64,000 nucleotides of DNA from Candidatus Poribacteria bacterium (GCA_022822085.1 JAJECK010000096.1:1-64000); one strand, 5' to 3'. Numbered from the stretch's first letter, positions 1-9,481 are shown. Translations and numbers: made by a program. Notes: generated by a model not told the origin, from the letters alone.

Positions 1-45
1 CTGATATTCTGATAACATTGCATCTAAGTGGGAAAGAGGGTTCAT
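1..45 (-). CDS. start of a gene running off the left edge
   Basis: An ATG at 43-45 on the minus strand opens a frame of 15 codons (MNPLSHLDAMLSEYQ) that continues past the window edge. An AAAGGA ribosome-binding site lies about 7 bases upstream. The fragment is too short to assign a family. The next minus-strand gene ends at 234, so this is probably a separate downstream transcription unit. Confidence 0.5.
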   Translation of the reverse strand, partial: MNPLSHLDAMLSEYQ

Positions 46-171
46 TGTAATATCCTTTCAAGAAAGTTTGTTATTCTAAAAGGATACCCTCTTTTCTACA
101 TTTTGTCTCTAAAAATCTTAAAATTGTCCAAACTATAGTACGGGACTAAGGACCTGGTCGGAATTCGTTTT

Positions 172-201
172 CTATAAACATATCGTCCGGACAGGACTGA
201 A
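172..201. repeat. TCTATAAACAT palindrome repeat, copy 1
   Basis: The block TCTATAAACATATCGTCCGG is followed by ACAGGACTGAAG. It is the same element as the tandem units near 20.7 kb, and on the opposite strand as the palindromes near 4.7 kb. The core CGTCCGGACG is a perfect palindrome. A related GGGACTAAGGACC lies just before it, at 142-154. Confidence 0.65.
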
Positions 202-233
202 GAGATAGACTCAAAATCAAATGAAATTGCCTG

Positions 234-2975
234 CTATAACTCCAGTTCCCACAACACAATTGTCCCATCCATACAACCAGCAGACAGCAGCTTGCCGTTT
301 GGAGAAAAGGCAAGACTCTCCAATAAATAGCCGTGCCCACGCAAATCCGTGACCTGTTCACACGTCTCTACATCCCAGACACGGATAGCCAAACTGTCAT
401 AACTTTCCTCCCACCACGTTGAGCCAGCAATGTATCGGCTACAAGGAGAGAACACAAGCGGAGTTGTGCGCCAGTAATGCGGTTTCGGTTGCGGGATTGA
501 ACGCAACGATGTCAACTTTTCAGCATCCCAAATGCGGATCTCAGTCCGCAACTCAGCAGCGATGAATTCACCACAGGGAGAGTAGACAAGCCCCGCAGGA
601 TCAATACCATTGTCTATCTCCAACCGATTGATCTCCTGACAAGTCTCTAAATCCCAGACTCGCTGCGGTTCATCCCGCGCATAAGTTATCAGTCTTTGTC
701 CATCTGGCGAAAACGTTGTCACACGACTATCAGCCTTATGTCCCTTCAACACTAACGGATTATCGGAATCGGCAATATTCCATACATAGATATTCCCCAT
801 TTCACACCCAACCGCAATCCGATCCCCCATCGGTGAAAATGCGGGACCATCGTTCCTATCATAAACTTCATCTGGCAGAGGGATTTTGGTGATAAGTTTA
901 TCGTGTGTCCGAACACGCCACGTTTTATGACGTTCCTCCTGATGACAAAGTAAAACCCGGATCTCACCTGAAGGCATCACGACAAAACCGCTTAAATAAT
1001 CATAAAAATAGTGTGTGTTTTTATGACGGACCTTATCAATATCAAAGAATTCTAAACCATCAACAGAAAGTGCTGCAAGGGTGTGGTCATCAACCCAAGC
1101 AATCTCAGGTCTATCATTAATGAAGTAAGGCTCATGCACCACATCAATCGTGGGAATATTATCTGTAGCTTTGCCTTTTCTTTTTTTATTGGGACTGCTT
1201 TCATCAGCAGGCAACGCAATCAATTGGTTTGTGTATGCTTTCGCTATGTCGTAGGCGAACCAAAAACGCCCAACACCCGAACAAACCTCAAGCGTTCTTT
1301 CGTTCGTCTCAACATTCCACACATCCAAAGTATAGTTGGTGCATCCTGGGGCTTCGTCTGTTTTGTTGGGGTATTCTATAGCGAATAGTTGTCCAGTGTT
1401 TGAATAGAAAGGCTCCTCCACATTGGGAACAACCTTCTGGACTGAACCTGTCGCGATCTCCCAAACCAGCAAAATATCGTCGCTTGATGCGATGTATTTT
1501 CCACAAGGTGAAAAAGCGATTGAGTTTATCCAATTACTATGTTCAGTGAAGTAGATGATCTGTTCACTGGCAGCAATATCCCACACTGCGACATCGCTAT
1601 AACACAGTTCATCATCGATCAAGGTGCCATCCGTTGATGCACCTGCTATAAGACGACTGTCCTGTGAAATCTCAAAGGTTTTTCCTGCAAACTTTACAAC
1701 TGGTTTGCCTGTCTCCGGATCCCAAACATAGATTTGAGCATCTTCGTCATCTGGATTCAAAACTTCATTGTCTTCTGAATATTTCTTGTCGTTCCCAACT
1801 ATTGCAGCAAGCATCGTTCCATCTGGTGTGAAAGTAAGATCCACAATGTCATTCGTTTTCCACTTGTGTTCTCCGCGATCCATCTGAGCGATCTGTTCCC
1901 CTGTCCGAATATCCAACACCCGGACATGTCCTTCCTCATCAGCAACCGCCAGCCATCTACTATTTGACGAACAAGCGAGCCAACCAAGCGCATTTTGATC
2001 CTTTAGTTCAATCACGGTTTCACCCGTTTCGACCTCCATAACCTTGACAGATGGAGCTCCAGTCTTTAGGATAACCCACTTGCCATCAGGGGAAAAGACG
2101 ATGCTAATAGCAGGTCTTCCAATGTGATTCCAAAGGGAAATCGGTTTCATTGTCCCGACATCATACCACCACAATCCAAACACAGTCGACATCGCAAAAT
2201 ATGACCCATCGGGAGAAAGTTCAGTACTATTAGCGTCTCCTTTACCGAACCGTGCGAACACCCCTTCAGGTGCACCCCAACTTTCCCCAGTCGGATCATT
2301 CGGATTAACATTAAAAATCGCAGGTCTTCTCATCTTCACTGATGTCTTCACCTCTTCAGTATGAGCGACCTCTCTGTCAACAATTCTTTCTGTTTTGGCT
2401 ATCATGCCTTTTCCTCCCACAAATTCCTCACGCAGAATTGTGCGTATTTCTCGTAATTTCGTCTTCACTGTGCCTATCGGCATACCGAGCTCAGATGCGA
2501 TCTCATTGATCCGCCACGATTCCAAATAAAACAATTCTCCAACAGACCGCAACTTCTGTGGCAGATGATGCACCGCTTCCTTGATGTCAGCGATGAGTTG
2601 ACGTTCTCTATACCGTGCAGCAGCGGCTTCATCTAACTGTTCGGCAATCACAGCCACCTCGTGTGGAATTTCATGCCGCGCTTGCCGTCCCACAGTGTAA
2701 TAGCGTTTACAAGCATTGGAAGCGATTCGATGAAGCCATGCACCGAAACTCTCAATATTTCTGAGGTCTCGGATGTTTTTCCAGACAGCCATCCAGATGT
2801 CCATCTTTATCTCTTCCGCGTCCTGATATTGTCTTGCATTTGAAAAAACAAGACCCCATATCCGCGGTGTAAACCGCGTCATAAGTTCGGCAAACGCGTC
2901 TTGATCCCTATTCTGCACGCGTCGTATTATCTCTTCATTAGATAGTTTGCTAACTGCCACTAAATCTCTCTGCAT
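234..2975 (-). CDS. ECF sigma factor fused to a WD40 beta-propeller
   Basis: The protein has about 913 residues. Residues 18-93 match sigma-70 region 2 (DAFAELMTRF, ESFGAWLHRIASNACKRY). Residues 128-184 match region 4, with the helix-turn-helix INEIASELGMPIGTVKTKLR. From about residue 238 to the end it is a WD40 propeller (repeated SPDGxxxA...VWD). No membrane segment separates the halves, so the propeller should be cytoplasmic and could sense a partner or fold the sigma factor into an inactive state. The frame opens with GTG at 2996, but ATG at 2975 has AGGA 8 bases upstream and is preferred. The linker contains WGAPEGVFARFGKG, the signature that opens the secreted WD40 proteins in this window. 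Sigma-WD40 fusions are known in planctomycetes; the regulon here is unknown. Confidence 0.88.
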   Translation of the reverse strand: MQRDLVAVSKLSNEEIIRRVQNRDQDAFAELMTRFTPRIWGLVFSNARQYQDAEEIKMDIWMAVWKNIRDLRNIESFGAWLHRIASNACKRYYTVGRQARHEIPHEVAVIAEQLDEAAAARYRERQLIADIKEAVHHLPQKLRSVGELFYLESWRINEIASELGMPIGTVKTKLREIRTILREEFVGGKGMIAKTERIVDREVAHTEEVKTSVKMRRPAIFNVNPNDPTGESWGAPEGVFARFGKGDANSTELSPDGSYFAMSTVFGLWWYDVGTMKPISLWNHIGRPAISIVFSPDGKWVILKTGAPSVKVMEVETGETVIELKDQNALGWLACSSNSRWLAVADEEGHVRVLDIRTGEQIAQMDRGEHKWKTNDIVDLTFTPDGTMLAAIVGNDKKYSEDNEVLNPDDEDAQIYVWDPETGKPVVKFAGKTFEISQDSRLIAGASTDGTLIDDELCYSDVAVWDIAASEQIIYFTEHSNWINSIAFSPCGKYIASSDDILLVWEIATGSVQKVVPNVEEPFYSNTGQLFAIEYPNKTDEAPGCTNYTLDVWNVETNERTLEVCSGVGRFWFAYDIAKAYTNQLIALPADESSPNKKRKGKATDNIPTIDVVHEPYFINDRPEIAWVDDHTLAALSVDGLEFFDIDKVRHKNTHYFYDYLSGFVVMPSGEIRVLLCHQEERHKTWRVRTHDKLITKIPLPDEVYDRNDGPAFSPMGDRIAVGCEMGNIYVWNIADSDNPLVLKGHKADSRVTTFSPDGQRLITYARDEPQRVWDLETCQEINRLEIDNGIDPAGLVYSPCGEFIAAELRTEIRIWDAEKLTSLRSIPQPKPHYWRTTPLVFSPCSRYIAGSTWWEESYDSLAIRVWDVETCEQVTDLRGHGYLLESLAFSPNGKLLSAGCMDGTIVLWELEL

Positions 2976-2999
2976 CACAACAATCCTGTTGGACACTCA

Positions 3000-3029
3000 G
3001 GTAGATGCGGTTTCCTAACCGTATCTACC
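3000..3029. repeat. GGTAGATGCGGTT palindrome
   Basis: A 30-base imperfect palindrome (GGTAGATGCGGTT facing AACCGTATCTACC, one mismatch) lies immediately upstream of the sigma-WD40 gene. Relatives are at 31976-31995 and about 48893-48920. It belongs to the 'GGTTAGGAAACC' family of dispersed hairpins. The rest of 3030-3209 holds a second small hairpin (AGCGGTTttcAACCGCT near 3158-3176) and an AT-rich stretch with a possible minus-strand -10 box (TATAAT, about 3046-3051). Confidence 0.6.
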
Positions 3030-3209
3030 GATGGTGCGCATGTTTTATTATATAGAGGGGGGTAAAAGAGGAAAAGGTTTAAAATTTTTTTTTGAAAACA
3101 AGAATTGTCTGAATCGCGGAAGGTGCGGGAATGTCCGAGGGATTTTCTCTTGTTTGGAGCGGTTTTCAACCGCTCTAACAATGTAAGTGACGCGAAATTG
3201 CTCTTACTT

Positions 3210-4217
3210 TCAGGTGATATTCTTTTCAAGCACCTCCTGTATTCGAGAAACACGAACTAATCCACCGTTAAGGCTGTTATCATCCATAAGTTTTCTTAAT
3301 GGTGCGTCAAAATAACCATTCATATATGGAGACATTACGACAGTCTTAATCAATAGATCTAAGTATGCGTCTATTTCCAAAACGTTATCTATTTTCCTTA
3401 CTGTGCCTTGGTCGTCAATTCTATTGGTGTATGAAAAACCTCCATTTATACTAATTATCTCATTACTATAAAATGGAATTTTTGAAGTGTAAATCCGATC
3501 TAAGAAATGTTCACAGATAGACTCAAAGGATATGACAGCTCTGACTTCGTGTTTGCCTGCATATATATTCCTTTTGTGAATAATAGGGGCATAAAACAAA
3601 CCAAGAACATTGTAGGGATCTGTTAAATCTTTTGATGTAAAATGTTCAAAACCTTCAATATGCTCTGTATCATAATCCTTATATTCCACTTTTCCTATAT
3701 GAATGTCAAAGTCGGTAGATTCAAAACTGTCTATTAGATCACCTACAGTTGTTTGAATTGCAACTGATGTTGGGCTTTTGTCACCATATTCTGCCCACAT
3801 AGTATGACTTTCGTTATCATTTAAAAACCAGCAGTTGCAAAACATGAGATGTTTGGAAAAGCGGGTCAGCAATATGTCAAATGAATGATTAAGAGACAAC
3901 AATTGCTTCTTTCCGATGCTTTCAGTTTGATCATCTATCATAGTTTTATTTTGTTGGAAGGCTTCATCTCGTTTTATGGGTGTGTTTTTTTCATCTAATA
4001 AGTTTGTTTCATAGACTGTCGTTCTTGATTTATCTGATAACTCACCTTCATATTTGTCTTTGTCCTGAAATAATGTGATATTAGGAAAGTGTAATAGTTG
4101 TTTGTTGATCATTGACATGAATTTATCTATATGCATGAACCGCCATAGAGTTTTTGTGTGGCATGGTGTTTCAAAGTAGGGACTCTCTTTATACGGCATT
4201 ATTCTCCATTGTTGCAT
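3210..4217 (-). CDS. DUF2971 family protein
   Basis: A protein of 335 residues with the DUF2971 landmarks also seen in the gene at 61504-62322. These are LWRFMHIDKFMSMI near the N-terminus, a CWFLND...MWAEYG block, GKVEYKDYD, and HEVRAVISF. No function is established for this family, and there is no signal peptide or membrane segment. Met7 (4199) has a closely spaced GGAG, so the true start may be there instead of 4217. It sits next to a GIY-YIG gene and a degenerate nuclease, a typical accessory or defence-like neighbourhood. A defence role is only a guess. Confidence 0.72.
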   Translation of the reverse strand: MQQWRIMPYKESPYFETPCHTKTLWRFMHIDKFMSMINKQLLHFPNITLFQDKDKYEGELSDKSRTTVYETNLLDEKNTPIKRDEAFQQNKTMIDDQTESIGKKQLLSLNHSFDILLTRFSKHLMFCNCWFLNDNESHTMWAEYGDKSPTSVAIQTTVGDLIDSFESTDFDIHIGKVEYKDYDTEHIEGFEHFTSKDLTDPYNVLGLFYAPIIHKRNIYAGKHEVRAVISFESICEHFLDRIYTSKIPFYSNEIISINGGFSYTNRIDDQGTVRKIDNVLEIDAYLDLLIKTVVMSPYMNGYFDAPLRKLMDDNSLNGGLVRVSRIQEVLEKNIT

Positions 4218-4275
4218 TTATTTCATATTTTGGTGATGTGTGATTTTTGAATTTTAGGGATGGAAAGGTCAAAGC

Positions 4276-4617
4276 CTATACTAATTGCTCGTTCAGAGGC
4301 GGGTTAAAATGTTGAATCAGTTCCCTCTCTATATGGTGTCGTGACTCAACAGGAAAAGGCACATAAACAGAAACATAGTTCATACCATGACGGAGTGCTT
4401 CATTCCATTTATTGTGTTCTGGACCTAATCTATCTCTTAAACCATCTGTTTCCCCAATGTATAAAAAATGATGATTATTTCCACCTTGTGCATTCGGTGT
4501 GTTTTTTGAAAAGATGTAGACACCTGGTGCATTGTATTCTGGTCCTTTCAAGTCATAGACAACAAATTGGTATTTGTGGTCTCCTACGTTGACATTCATT
4601 GGTCCTATTCTTGCCAT
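4276..4617 (-). CDS. GIY-YIG superfamily protein
   Basis: A protein of 113 residues from ATG 4617. That ATG has AGGGG 7-8 bases upstream; the longer frame to 4656 has no ribosome-binding site. The fold landmarks are APGVYIFSKN (GIY strand), HHFLYIGET (YIG strand), a following Arg, and a late Glu in HHIERELIQHFNPPLNEQ matching the metal-binding Glu of GIY-YIG nucleases. It is a stand-alone catalytic-size domain with no DNA-binding extension. It may act as a small nuclease or, having diverged, in another role. Confidence 0.75.
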   Translation of the reverse strand: MARIGPMNVNVGDHKYQFVVYDLKGPEYNAPGVYIFSKNTPNAQGGNNHHFLYIGETDGLRDRLGPEHNKWNEALRHGMNYVSVYVPFPVESRHHIERELIQHFNPPLNEQLV

Positions 4618-5249
4618 TGTTTGTCCCCTCATGCTGTTTTTTATATAGCATAACATAATTCTGTATGGGTGTCAATGGTTCTGACAAATTCTATCTTCAG
4701 CACCAGCGGTGCGGAATGTGTATAGAAAAAAGATACGAACCAACAAACAAGCCCCAGCGGGGCGACACACAAAAGCTCAACAAAGTGTCGCCCACTGGGG
4801 CTGAAAACAATAGCGGTTTTATAGTATAAACCACAATTACCTGGACATTGGTGAGGTTCGGAAGAAATCAACGGTATGAATGCCATTTAGGCATTCCCCG
4901 CCTCGCCAGCGCGAGTGTGTGGGATTGTTGTTCATTGAAATGTGAACATATTTTAGGATTTTACTATAAACCGCTCCAACGATGTCCGAGGCGCGCTTTG
5001 TAAGCGCGCCTCGGACATGCTTTCTGAATCTCAGATTGACACGGATTTAGCGGATGGCGCGGATCATGTGGGAAGGGAATAAATTGCGCGACTACGAACT
5101 TCGCTTGTCTGAACCAGGATTTTCAGGAGTAGGAGGCGTATATTCCAAAGTGCCATTCGAAAGATAGCGTTTATTCTGTGAAAAGGTGCGTAGAAGCGCC
5201 AACTCTAATCCTGAAAATCCTGGTTCCGACAAGAGCCACGAGTATAGAT
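4618..5249. repeat. gene-free stretch built of dispersed repeats
   Basis: There is no credible gene. From left to right: two palindromes of the TCTATAAACAT family on the minus strand at about 4697-4725 (CACCAGCGGTGCGGAATGTG). Then a long inverted repeat at about 4751-4805 (GCCCCAGCGGGGCGACAC facing GTGTCGCCCACTGGGGC). Then the 'GAAATCAACGGTATGAATGCC' hairpin element inside a GGCGAGG palindrome at about 4853-4905. Last is a MITE-like element at 5105-5232, listed separately. Frames reading through here code for repeat sequence only. Confidence 0.75.
5105..5232. repeat. TTGTCTGAACCAGGATT MITE-like element
   Basis: A 128-base element bounded by 24-base inverted repeats that open TTGTCTGAACCAGGATTTTC; the right arm is the near-perfect complement, ending CCTGGTTCCGACAA. 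There is no coding capacity. Other members are at 11810-11975 and 15042-15186, with single ends near 9580-9602, 10420-10620 and 19465-19490. Confidence 0.7.
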
Positions 5250-5791
5250 TCAGTCCCAGTTAATATCGTCAAGGTTTTCAACATATTGAACATACCCTAT
5301 AAGGAACTCCAGTCGTGCGTGACTCTGTATCCTTGAGACTTTGTAGATAACCGGCTCAGGTATAGTTCCGAAACGAAGTTCAAGAATTTTCAAAAGAACT
5401 TCGCGTTGTGTTTGTAACACGGATTCTTTATTCACTTTTTGTAAAAGAGTTTCTGCACCAGGCATAATTAGTCCGCTACCTTACTGAATGAGTAATTATA
5501 TTTTCCACCTCGCTGCGCGCCATCAGCGATTATCGCTATGCACCGTTATTCTTGTTCGGTTGTCGGGACGAAAAGCGACATCATCTCAGGTACGTCCATT
5601 ACAGCGTTGAGTGTCAATGGGATATTACAACGTCTTTCACCTGTATATAATACAATCGGGAGAATCGGACACAATCTTCGTTGACCTGCTGGGACGTTCG
5701 CGTTCTCCAATGCTTGAAGTTGCTCTCTCCATATTTGACGCATATAGGAGAGGAACCGAGACCCCATCATCCGCTCCACTGTAGTTTTTGA
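5250..5791 (-). pseudogene. degenerate Rpn-family nuclease/transposase-like gene
   Basis: Two separated minus-strand fragments resemble parts of the Rpn (PD-(D/E)XK, YhgA-like) family. The segment 5546-5779 reads FLSYMRQIWREQLQALE...LPIVLYTGERR...MSLFVPTTEQE, which resembles the middle of these proteins. The segment 5250-5465 reads TQREVLLKILELRFGTIPEPV, the usual coiled C-terminus. The N-terminal nuclease core is missing and stops separate the pieces. It abuts the end of the WD40 gene at 5798. The family assignment rests on recognised motifs, not a search. Confidence 0.6.
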
Positions 5792-5797
5792 ACGTGT

Positions 5798-8611
5798 TCA
5801 TTCTTTGATTGGCACATCCCACAATAACACTGTGCCATCTTCACTTCCGCTTGCCAGCGTAGCCCCATCTGGACAGAAAGAGACGCTATTCACATACCAA
5901 TTATGTCCCTCAAGCGTGTGAAGATGCTCGGCTGTTTCAACATCCCATAATCGTATAGATTTATCATGACTCCCGCTTGCGATTCGTTTTCCATCGGGAC
6001 TAAAATCAACGCTATTAACTATATCTGTATGCCCTTGTAGCGTGGCAAAATGTCTACCTGTTTCTATATCCCATAATCGGATAGTTTTGTCATTACATCC
6101 ACTTGCGATGCGTTTGCCATCGGGACTAAAAGATATGCTATTAACCACATCAGTATGTCCTTGTAGTGTGGTTAAGTGTCTACCTGTTTCTATATCCCAT
6201 AATCGGATAGTTTTGTCATGCCCCCCGCTTGCGAGGCGTTTTCCATCAGGACTAAATGAAATGCTATTAACTATATCAGTATGCCCTTTTAGCGTAACAA
6301 AATGTTTACCTGTTTCAACATCCCATAATCGGATAGTTTTGTCATTACATCCACTTGCGATGCGTTTGCCATTGGGACTAAATGAAACGCTATCAATAGA
6401 GCTCGTAGACCGCCAACTCGTAGGCCCTTTTAGTCTACTAACTTGTCTACCCGTTCCAGCATTCCACAAAAAGATGGTATCGCCACTCTCACCGGCGATC
6501 AGTTGACCATCCGGACTGAACGCAACGCTACTGATGACCCATCCGGTCTGTCCCCAAAGTGTGCCAAGAGGTGAGTTTGTCCTGACATCCCACAGACGAA
6601 TGAAACCCTCCCGACCTCCGGTGGCAAGTGTTTGACCATCCGGACTGAACGCAACGCTCCCAACCGATCCCGTCCATCCCTCAAGTGTGTCAATATAGTC
6701 GTCTGTTCCGACATTCCAAAGACGGATAACACCGTCTTCATCCCCGCTTGCAAGTATCTTACCATCGGGACTAAAAGAGATACTATACACATCACCCGTA
6801 GTGTTTCCTATAAGTTTTCGGATACGCCGCCCTGTTTGCACATCCCACAGGCGGATAACACCTTCTGAATTTCCACTTGCAAGCATCTTACTATCGGGGT
6901 GAAAACAGACGCTATAAACATCATCCTCATACCCCTTAAGTATACCAAGCTGCCGCCCTGTTTGCACTTCCCATAAGCGAATGGAACAATCTGCCATTGC
7001 CAACATCGTGCTGTCAGGACTCAAGGATAGAGTTCGAGGATAAAACTGATGATCTTTTATAGCGCGAAGCTGTTCACTGGTGCGGACATCCCAGAGACGG
7101 ATAGTACCAGCCGAATCTACACTTGCCAGTAGTTCACTATTGTGACTAAAAGACACACAATGGACCAGGTGTGTATGTCCTTGTAGTGTGCCAAAATGGT
7201 TGCTTGTATGGTCATCAAATAGATGGATGTTAGGGTTGTTAGGGTTGTTAGGGTTGTTAGGGTTGTTAAAACCCCTGACTGCAAGTATTTCGCCATCAGG
7301 ACTGAACGATCCACTATAAATCTCCTTACCCTTATGTTCGTTGTAAGTGTTAAGAAGTCTATGTGTTTGCGTATGCCATAGACATATAACACCTTCTTCA
7401 TCCCCGCTTAGAAGCATCCTGCCATCAGAGATAAATGCCATACTTATGACATACTCCTGATGTTCCTCGAAGGTTTTAAGTAGTTGATGTGTTTGCACGT
7501 CCCATAGACATATAACACCGTCCGAACTTCCACTCGCAAGCATCTGACCATCGGGACTAAAAGCGACAACATGCACAGGACTATCATGTCCTTTAAGAGC
7601 GTGGTGGTTGCTGCGTTTGAGCACATCCCAGAAGCGGATCGTCCTGTCGTACCCTCCTACACTGACAAGTGTCTTGCCATTTGGATGAAAAGATACATCG
7701 TGAACACCATGTATATGTCCATCAAACGTTTCGAGCTGCCGCCCTGTTTGCACATCCCAGAGACGAATAAAACCATCTCCACCCCAGGTACCGGCTTCAC
7801 CTCCGCTTGCGAGCATCTTGCCATCGGGACTAAAGGACACACTATTCACCTGATCTGTATGTCCTTCAAGTGTTCGCAGACGTTTGCCTGTCGCGACATT
7901 CCAAAGGTAGATGGGACCGTCCAAACCCGCGGCGGCAAGGACTGTGCCATTGGGACTAAAATCGACACTATAAATCCAACTCTCATCTGCTTGTAGTTTC
8001 CGAACCTGTTTACCTGTTTCAGGATCCCATAGATGGACAGGATCCCCCAAGCTGCCACTCGCGACCAACTCGCCATTAGGACTAAAAGCGACGCTATGTA
8101 CCCACTCCTTATGTGCTGCATAAGTGCGGAGGTGTCTGCCGGTTTGGACATCCCAGATTCGAACAGTTTCATCCTTACTCCCACTGACAAGCAGCGTTCC
8201 ATCGGGACTGAACCCAACGCTACTGACCCAATCTGTATGTCCTTCAAGCTTTCGCAAACGTCGACCTGTCCCGACATCCCAAAGGTAGATAGAATGGTCC
8301 GAACCCGTGCCGGCAAGGACTGTGCCATCCAAAGGGCAAAAAGCGATGCTACGGAAAGCAATTGAATGTTCCGTGAACAAGGCAAGTGCTTCGCCGGTCT
8401 GTGCGTCGTAAAGTTGAATGCCGATACCACCTGCCACAGCCAGTCGTGTGCCATCCGGAGAATATCTAACTGGACCTACCAAACCTTTTCCCAGACGCGC
8501 TTTTGCACCTTCGGGTAAATGCCATTGTGTCCAATCTTGAGCAAGGGTGATTGGGACAAAAGCAAGTATTAAGTAAAGTGCTGATAGAACCAAATAGAGT
8601 CTGTTCTTCAT
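5798..8611 (-). CDS. large secreted WD40 repeat protein
   Basis: About 937 residues. It opens with a Sec-type signal peptide (MKNRLYLVLSALYLILAFVP, cleavage near LAQ-DW), followed by QWHLPEGAKARLGKG and about twenty WD40 repeats of roughly 42 residues (SPDGxxLASG...IRLWDVxTG). The repeats would form two or three propellers, probably binding proteins outside the cytoplasm. ATG 8611 is preferred over 8629 because GGAG lies about 12 bases upstream. The C-terminal repeats are nearly identical at the DNA level, and a 9-base microsatellite lengthens one loop. It lies 36 bases (18 from the longer start) downstream of the TPR-like gene, so the two are probably co-transcribed. The exact ligand is unknown. 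Confidence 0.9.
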   Translation of the reverse strand: MKNRLYLVLSALYLILAFVPITLAQDWTQWHLPEGAKARLGKGLVGPVRYSPDGTRLAVAGGIGIQLYDAQTGEALALFTEHSIAFRSIAFCPLDGTVLAGTGSDHSIYLWDVGTGRRLRKLEGHTDWVSSVGFSPDGTLLVSGSKDETVRIWDVQTGRHLRTYAAHKEWVHSVAFSPNGELVASGSLGDPVHLWDPETGKQVRKLQADESWIYSVDFSPNGTVLAAAGLDGPIYLWNVATGKRLRTLEGHTDQVNSVSFSPDGKMLASGGEAGTWGGDGFIRLWDVQTGRQLETFDGHIHGVHDVSFHPNGKTLVSVGGYDRTIRFWDVLKRSNHHALKGHDSPVHVVAFSPDGQMLASGSSDGVICLWDVQTHQLLKTFEEHQEYVISMAFISDGRMLLSGDEEGVICLWHTQTHRLLNTYNEHKGKEIYSGSFSPDGEILAVRGFNNPNNPNNPNNPNIHLFDDHTSNHFGTLQGHTHLVHCVSFSHNSELLASVDSAGTIRLWDVRTSEQLRAIKDHQFYPRTLSLSPDSTMLAMADCSIRLWEVQTGRQLGILKGYEDDVYSVCFHPDSKMLASGNSEGVIRLWDVQTGRRIRKLIGNTTGDVYSISFSPDGKILASGDEDGVIRLWNVGTDDYIDTLEGWTGSVGSVAFSPDGQTLATGGREGFIRLWDVRTNSPLGTLWGQTGWVISSVAFSPDGQLIAGESGDTIFLWNAGTGRQVSRLKGPTSWRSTSSIDSVSFSPNGKRIASGCNDKTIRLWDVETGKHFVTLKGHTDIVNSISFSPDGKRLASGGHDKTIRLWDIETGRHLTTLQGHTDVVNSISFSPDGKRIASGCNDKTIRLWDIETGRHFATLQGHTDIVNSVDFSPDGKRIASGSHDKSIRLWDVETAEHLHTLEGHNWYVNSVSFCPDGATLASGSEDGTVLLWDVPIKE
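5940..6390. repeat. near-identical 126-base WD40 repeat units
   Basis: Within the large WD40 gene, about four consecutive units of 126 bases (42 codons) keep long identical runs. One example is GGATAGTTTTGTCATTACAT, repeated at two places (about 6078 and 6331). Neighbouring units differ by a few codons only (DIETGRHLTTLQGHTD against DIETGRHFATLQGHTD). Such similarity implies recent duplication or gene conversion and allows copy-number change by recombination. Confidence 0.75.
7230..7265. repeat. 9-base microsatellite in the WD40 gene
   Basis: Four perfect tandem copies of TTAGGGTTG. On the coding (minus) strand they encode a run of NNP tripeptides inside a propeller loop (GFNNPNNPNNPN). The unit is a multiple of three, so slippage changes loop length without breaking the frame. 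Confidence 0.85.
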
Positions 8612-8647
8612 ATTTTTACAGTTCTCCATAAGAAAATAGAAGGCACC

Positions 8648-9481
8648 TTAACAGCCAAAAAAAATATAAAACCAACCAAATTCTGCGTTCCGTTTCAAAA
8701 GTTGATAGCCTGTTCCATCCTTGACATCATAACTCTCATAATCAATGTTATCTGTGATTCCGTATGGATTGATATAAAACTTTGCGTAATATTTGAGGGC
8801 AATCTCTTTGTATGAGTCTGCAGTTTTTTTGTCTTTTTCAGGGTCTCCACTCCCGAATTGACCATACATCTGAACGGCGGGATGATCAGAAAAAGTGACC
8901 GCAGCCCAAAGTCCGTGATGAATATGAGCGATGTCGAGATATGCGTTGTAAACTTCAGCGCGTCCCGTTTTCTCGTATTTCTCAATATAGGCGTGCAGTG
9001 CTGCAAGTGCCTTTACAAGATCTTGTGGCACAGGGTATCCTGATTGTATGAGTGCGTATTCAGCGAAGGGCTGTTTCTCGGTATTCGGATAGGTTTCTAT
9101 CAACCGGTGCAGGAAGCCGTATCTATAACCAAAGTTGATCTCAATATTATCGAAATTCGCACCCAGTTGATTCAGGATTACTATTTTTTGATCTTCGTCT
9201 TTTACCAACGAATCATAAATCTGTTTTTCCCATTTGACCGATAGCGTGTGAGCCAACCAGAGTGCCTCTTCTTGTTCCTTGCTTTTGGTATCACTCATCA
9301 AGAGCGGTTTGAGTGCAAGTATTGCCTCAAAATAGTTTTCGGTTGCGATGCGTTTTTCCGCTGCGGCAAAAGGGTTCGCCGGGGTTGTTTCCGCGTCCGT
9401 TTCGATTCGGTAGCCGAGAAAGATCACACAACTTACCACGAGTAGAAGCGTGACCGGTATCCAAATTTTTCGCAAAAACAT
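8648..9481 (-). CDS. exported or membrane-anchored TPR-like protein
   Basis: A protein of 277 residues with an N-terminal hydrophobic segment (about residues 6-24, WIPVTLLLVVSCVIFLGY). It is a single-pass anchor or uncleaved signal. A helical body follows whose pattern suggests tetratricopeptide-like repeats (AEKRIATENYFEAILALKPL; YPNTEKQPFAEYALIQSG). An AAGGAG site precedes the ATG by about 7 bases. It lies directly upstream of the secreted WD40 gene on the same strand, so the pair may form an envelope complex. No enzymatic motif is visible. Confidence 0.65.
   Translation of the reverse strand: MFLRKIWIPVTLLLVVSCVIFLGYRIETDAETTPANPFAAAEKRIATENYFEAILALKPLLMSDTKSKEQEEALWLAHTLSVKWEKQIYDSLVKDEDQKIVILNQLGANFDNIEINFGYRYGFLHRLIETYPNTEKQPFAEYALIQSGYPVPQDLVKALAALHAYIEKYEKTGRAEVYNAYLDIAHIHHGLWAAVTFSDHPAVQMYGQFGSGDPEKDKKTADSYKEIALKYYAKFYINPYGITDNIDYESYDVKDGTGYQLLKRNAEFGWFYIFFGC

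Noticed and set aside
4641-4886. open frame MAFIPLISSEPHQCPGNCG on the minus strand
   Set aside because: It reads through dispersed palindromes, has no ribosome-binding site and no relatives I recognise.
6042-6506. long plus-strand frame inside the WD40 gene
   Set aside because: It is an antisense shadow that repeats because the WD40 units repeat; there is no start signal.
7230-7265. TTAGGG runs as a telomere-like array
   Set aside because: Four 9-base units in frame inside a coding region that encode NNP; nothing suggests a chromosome end.
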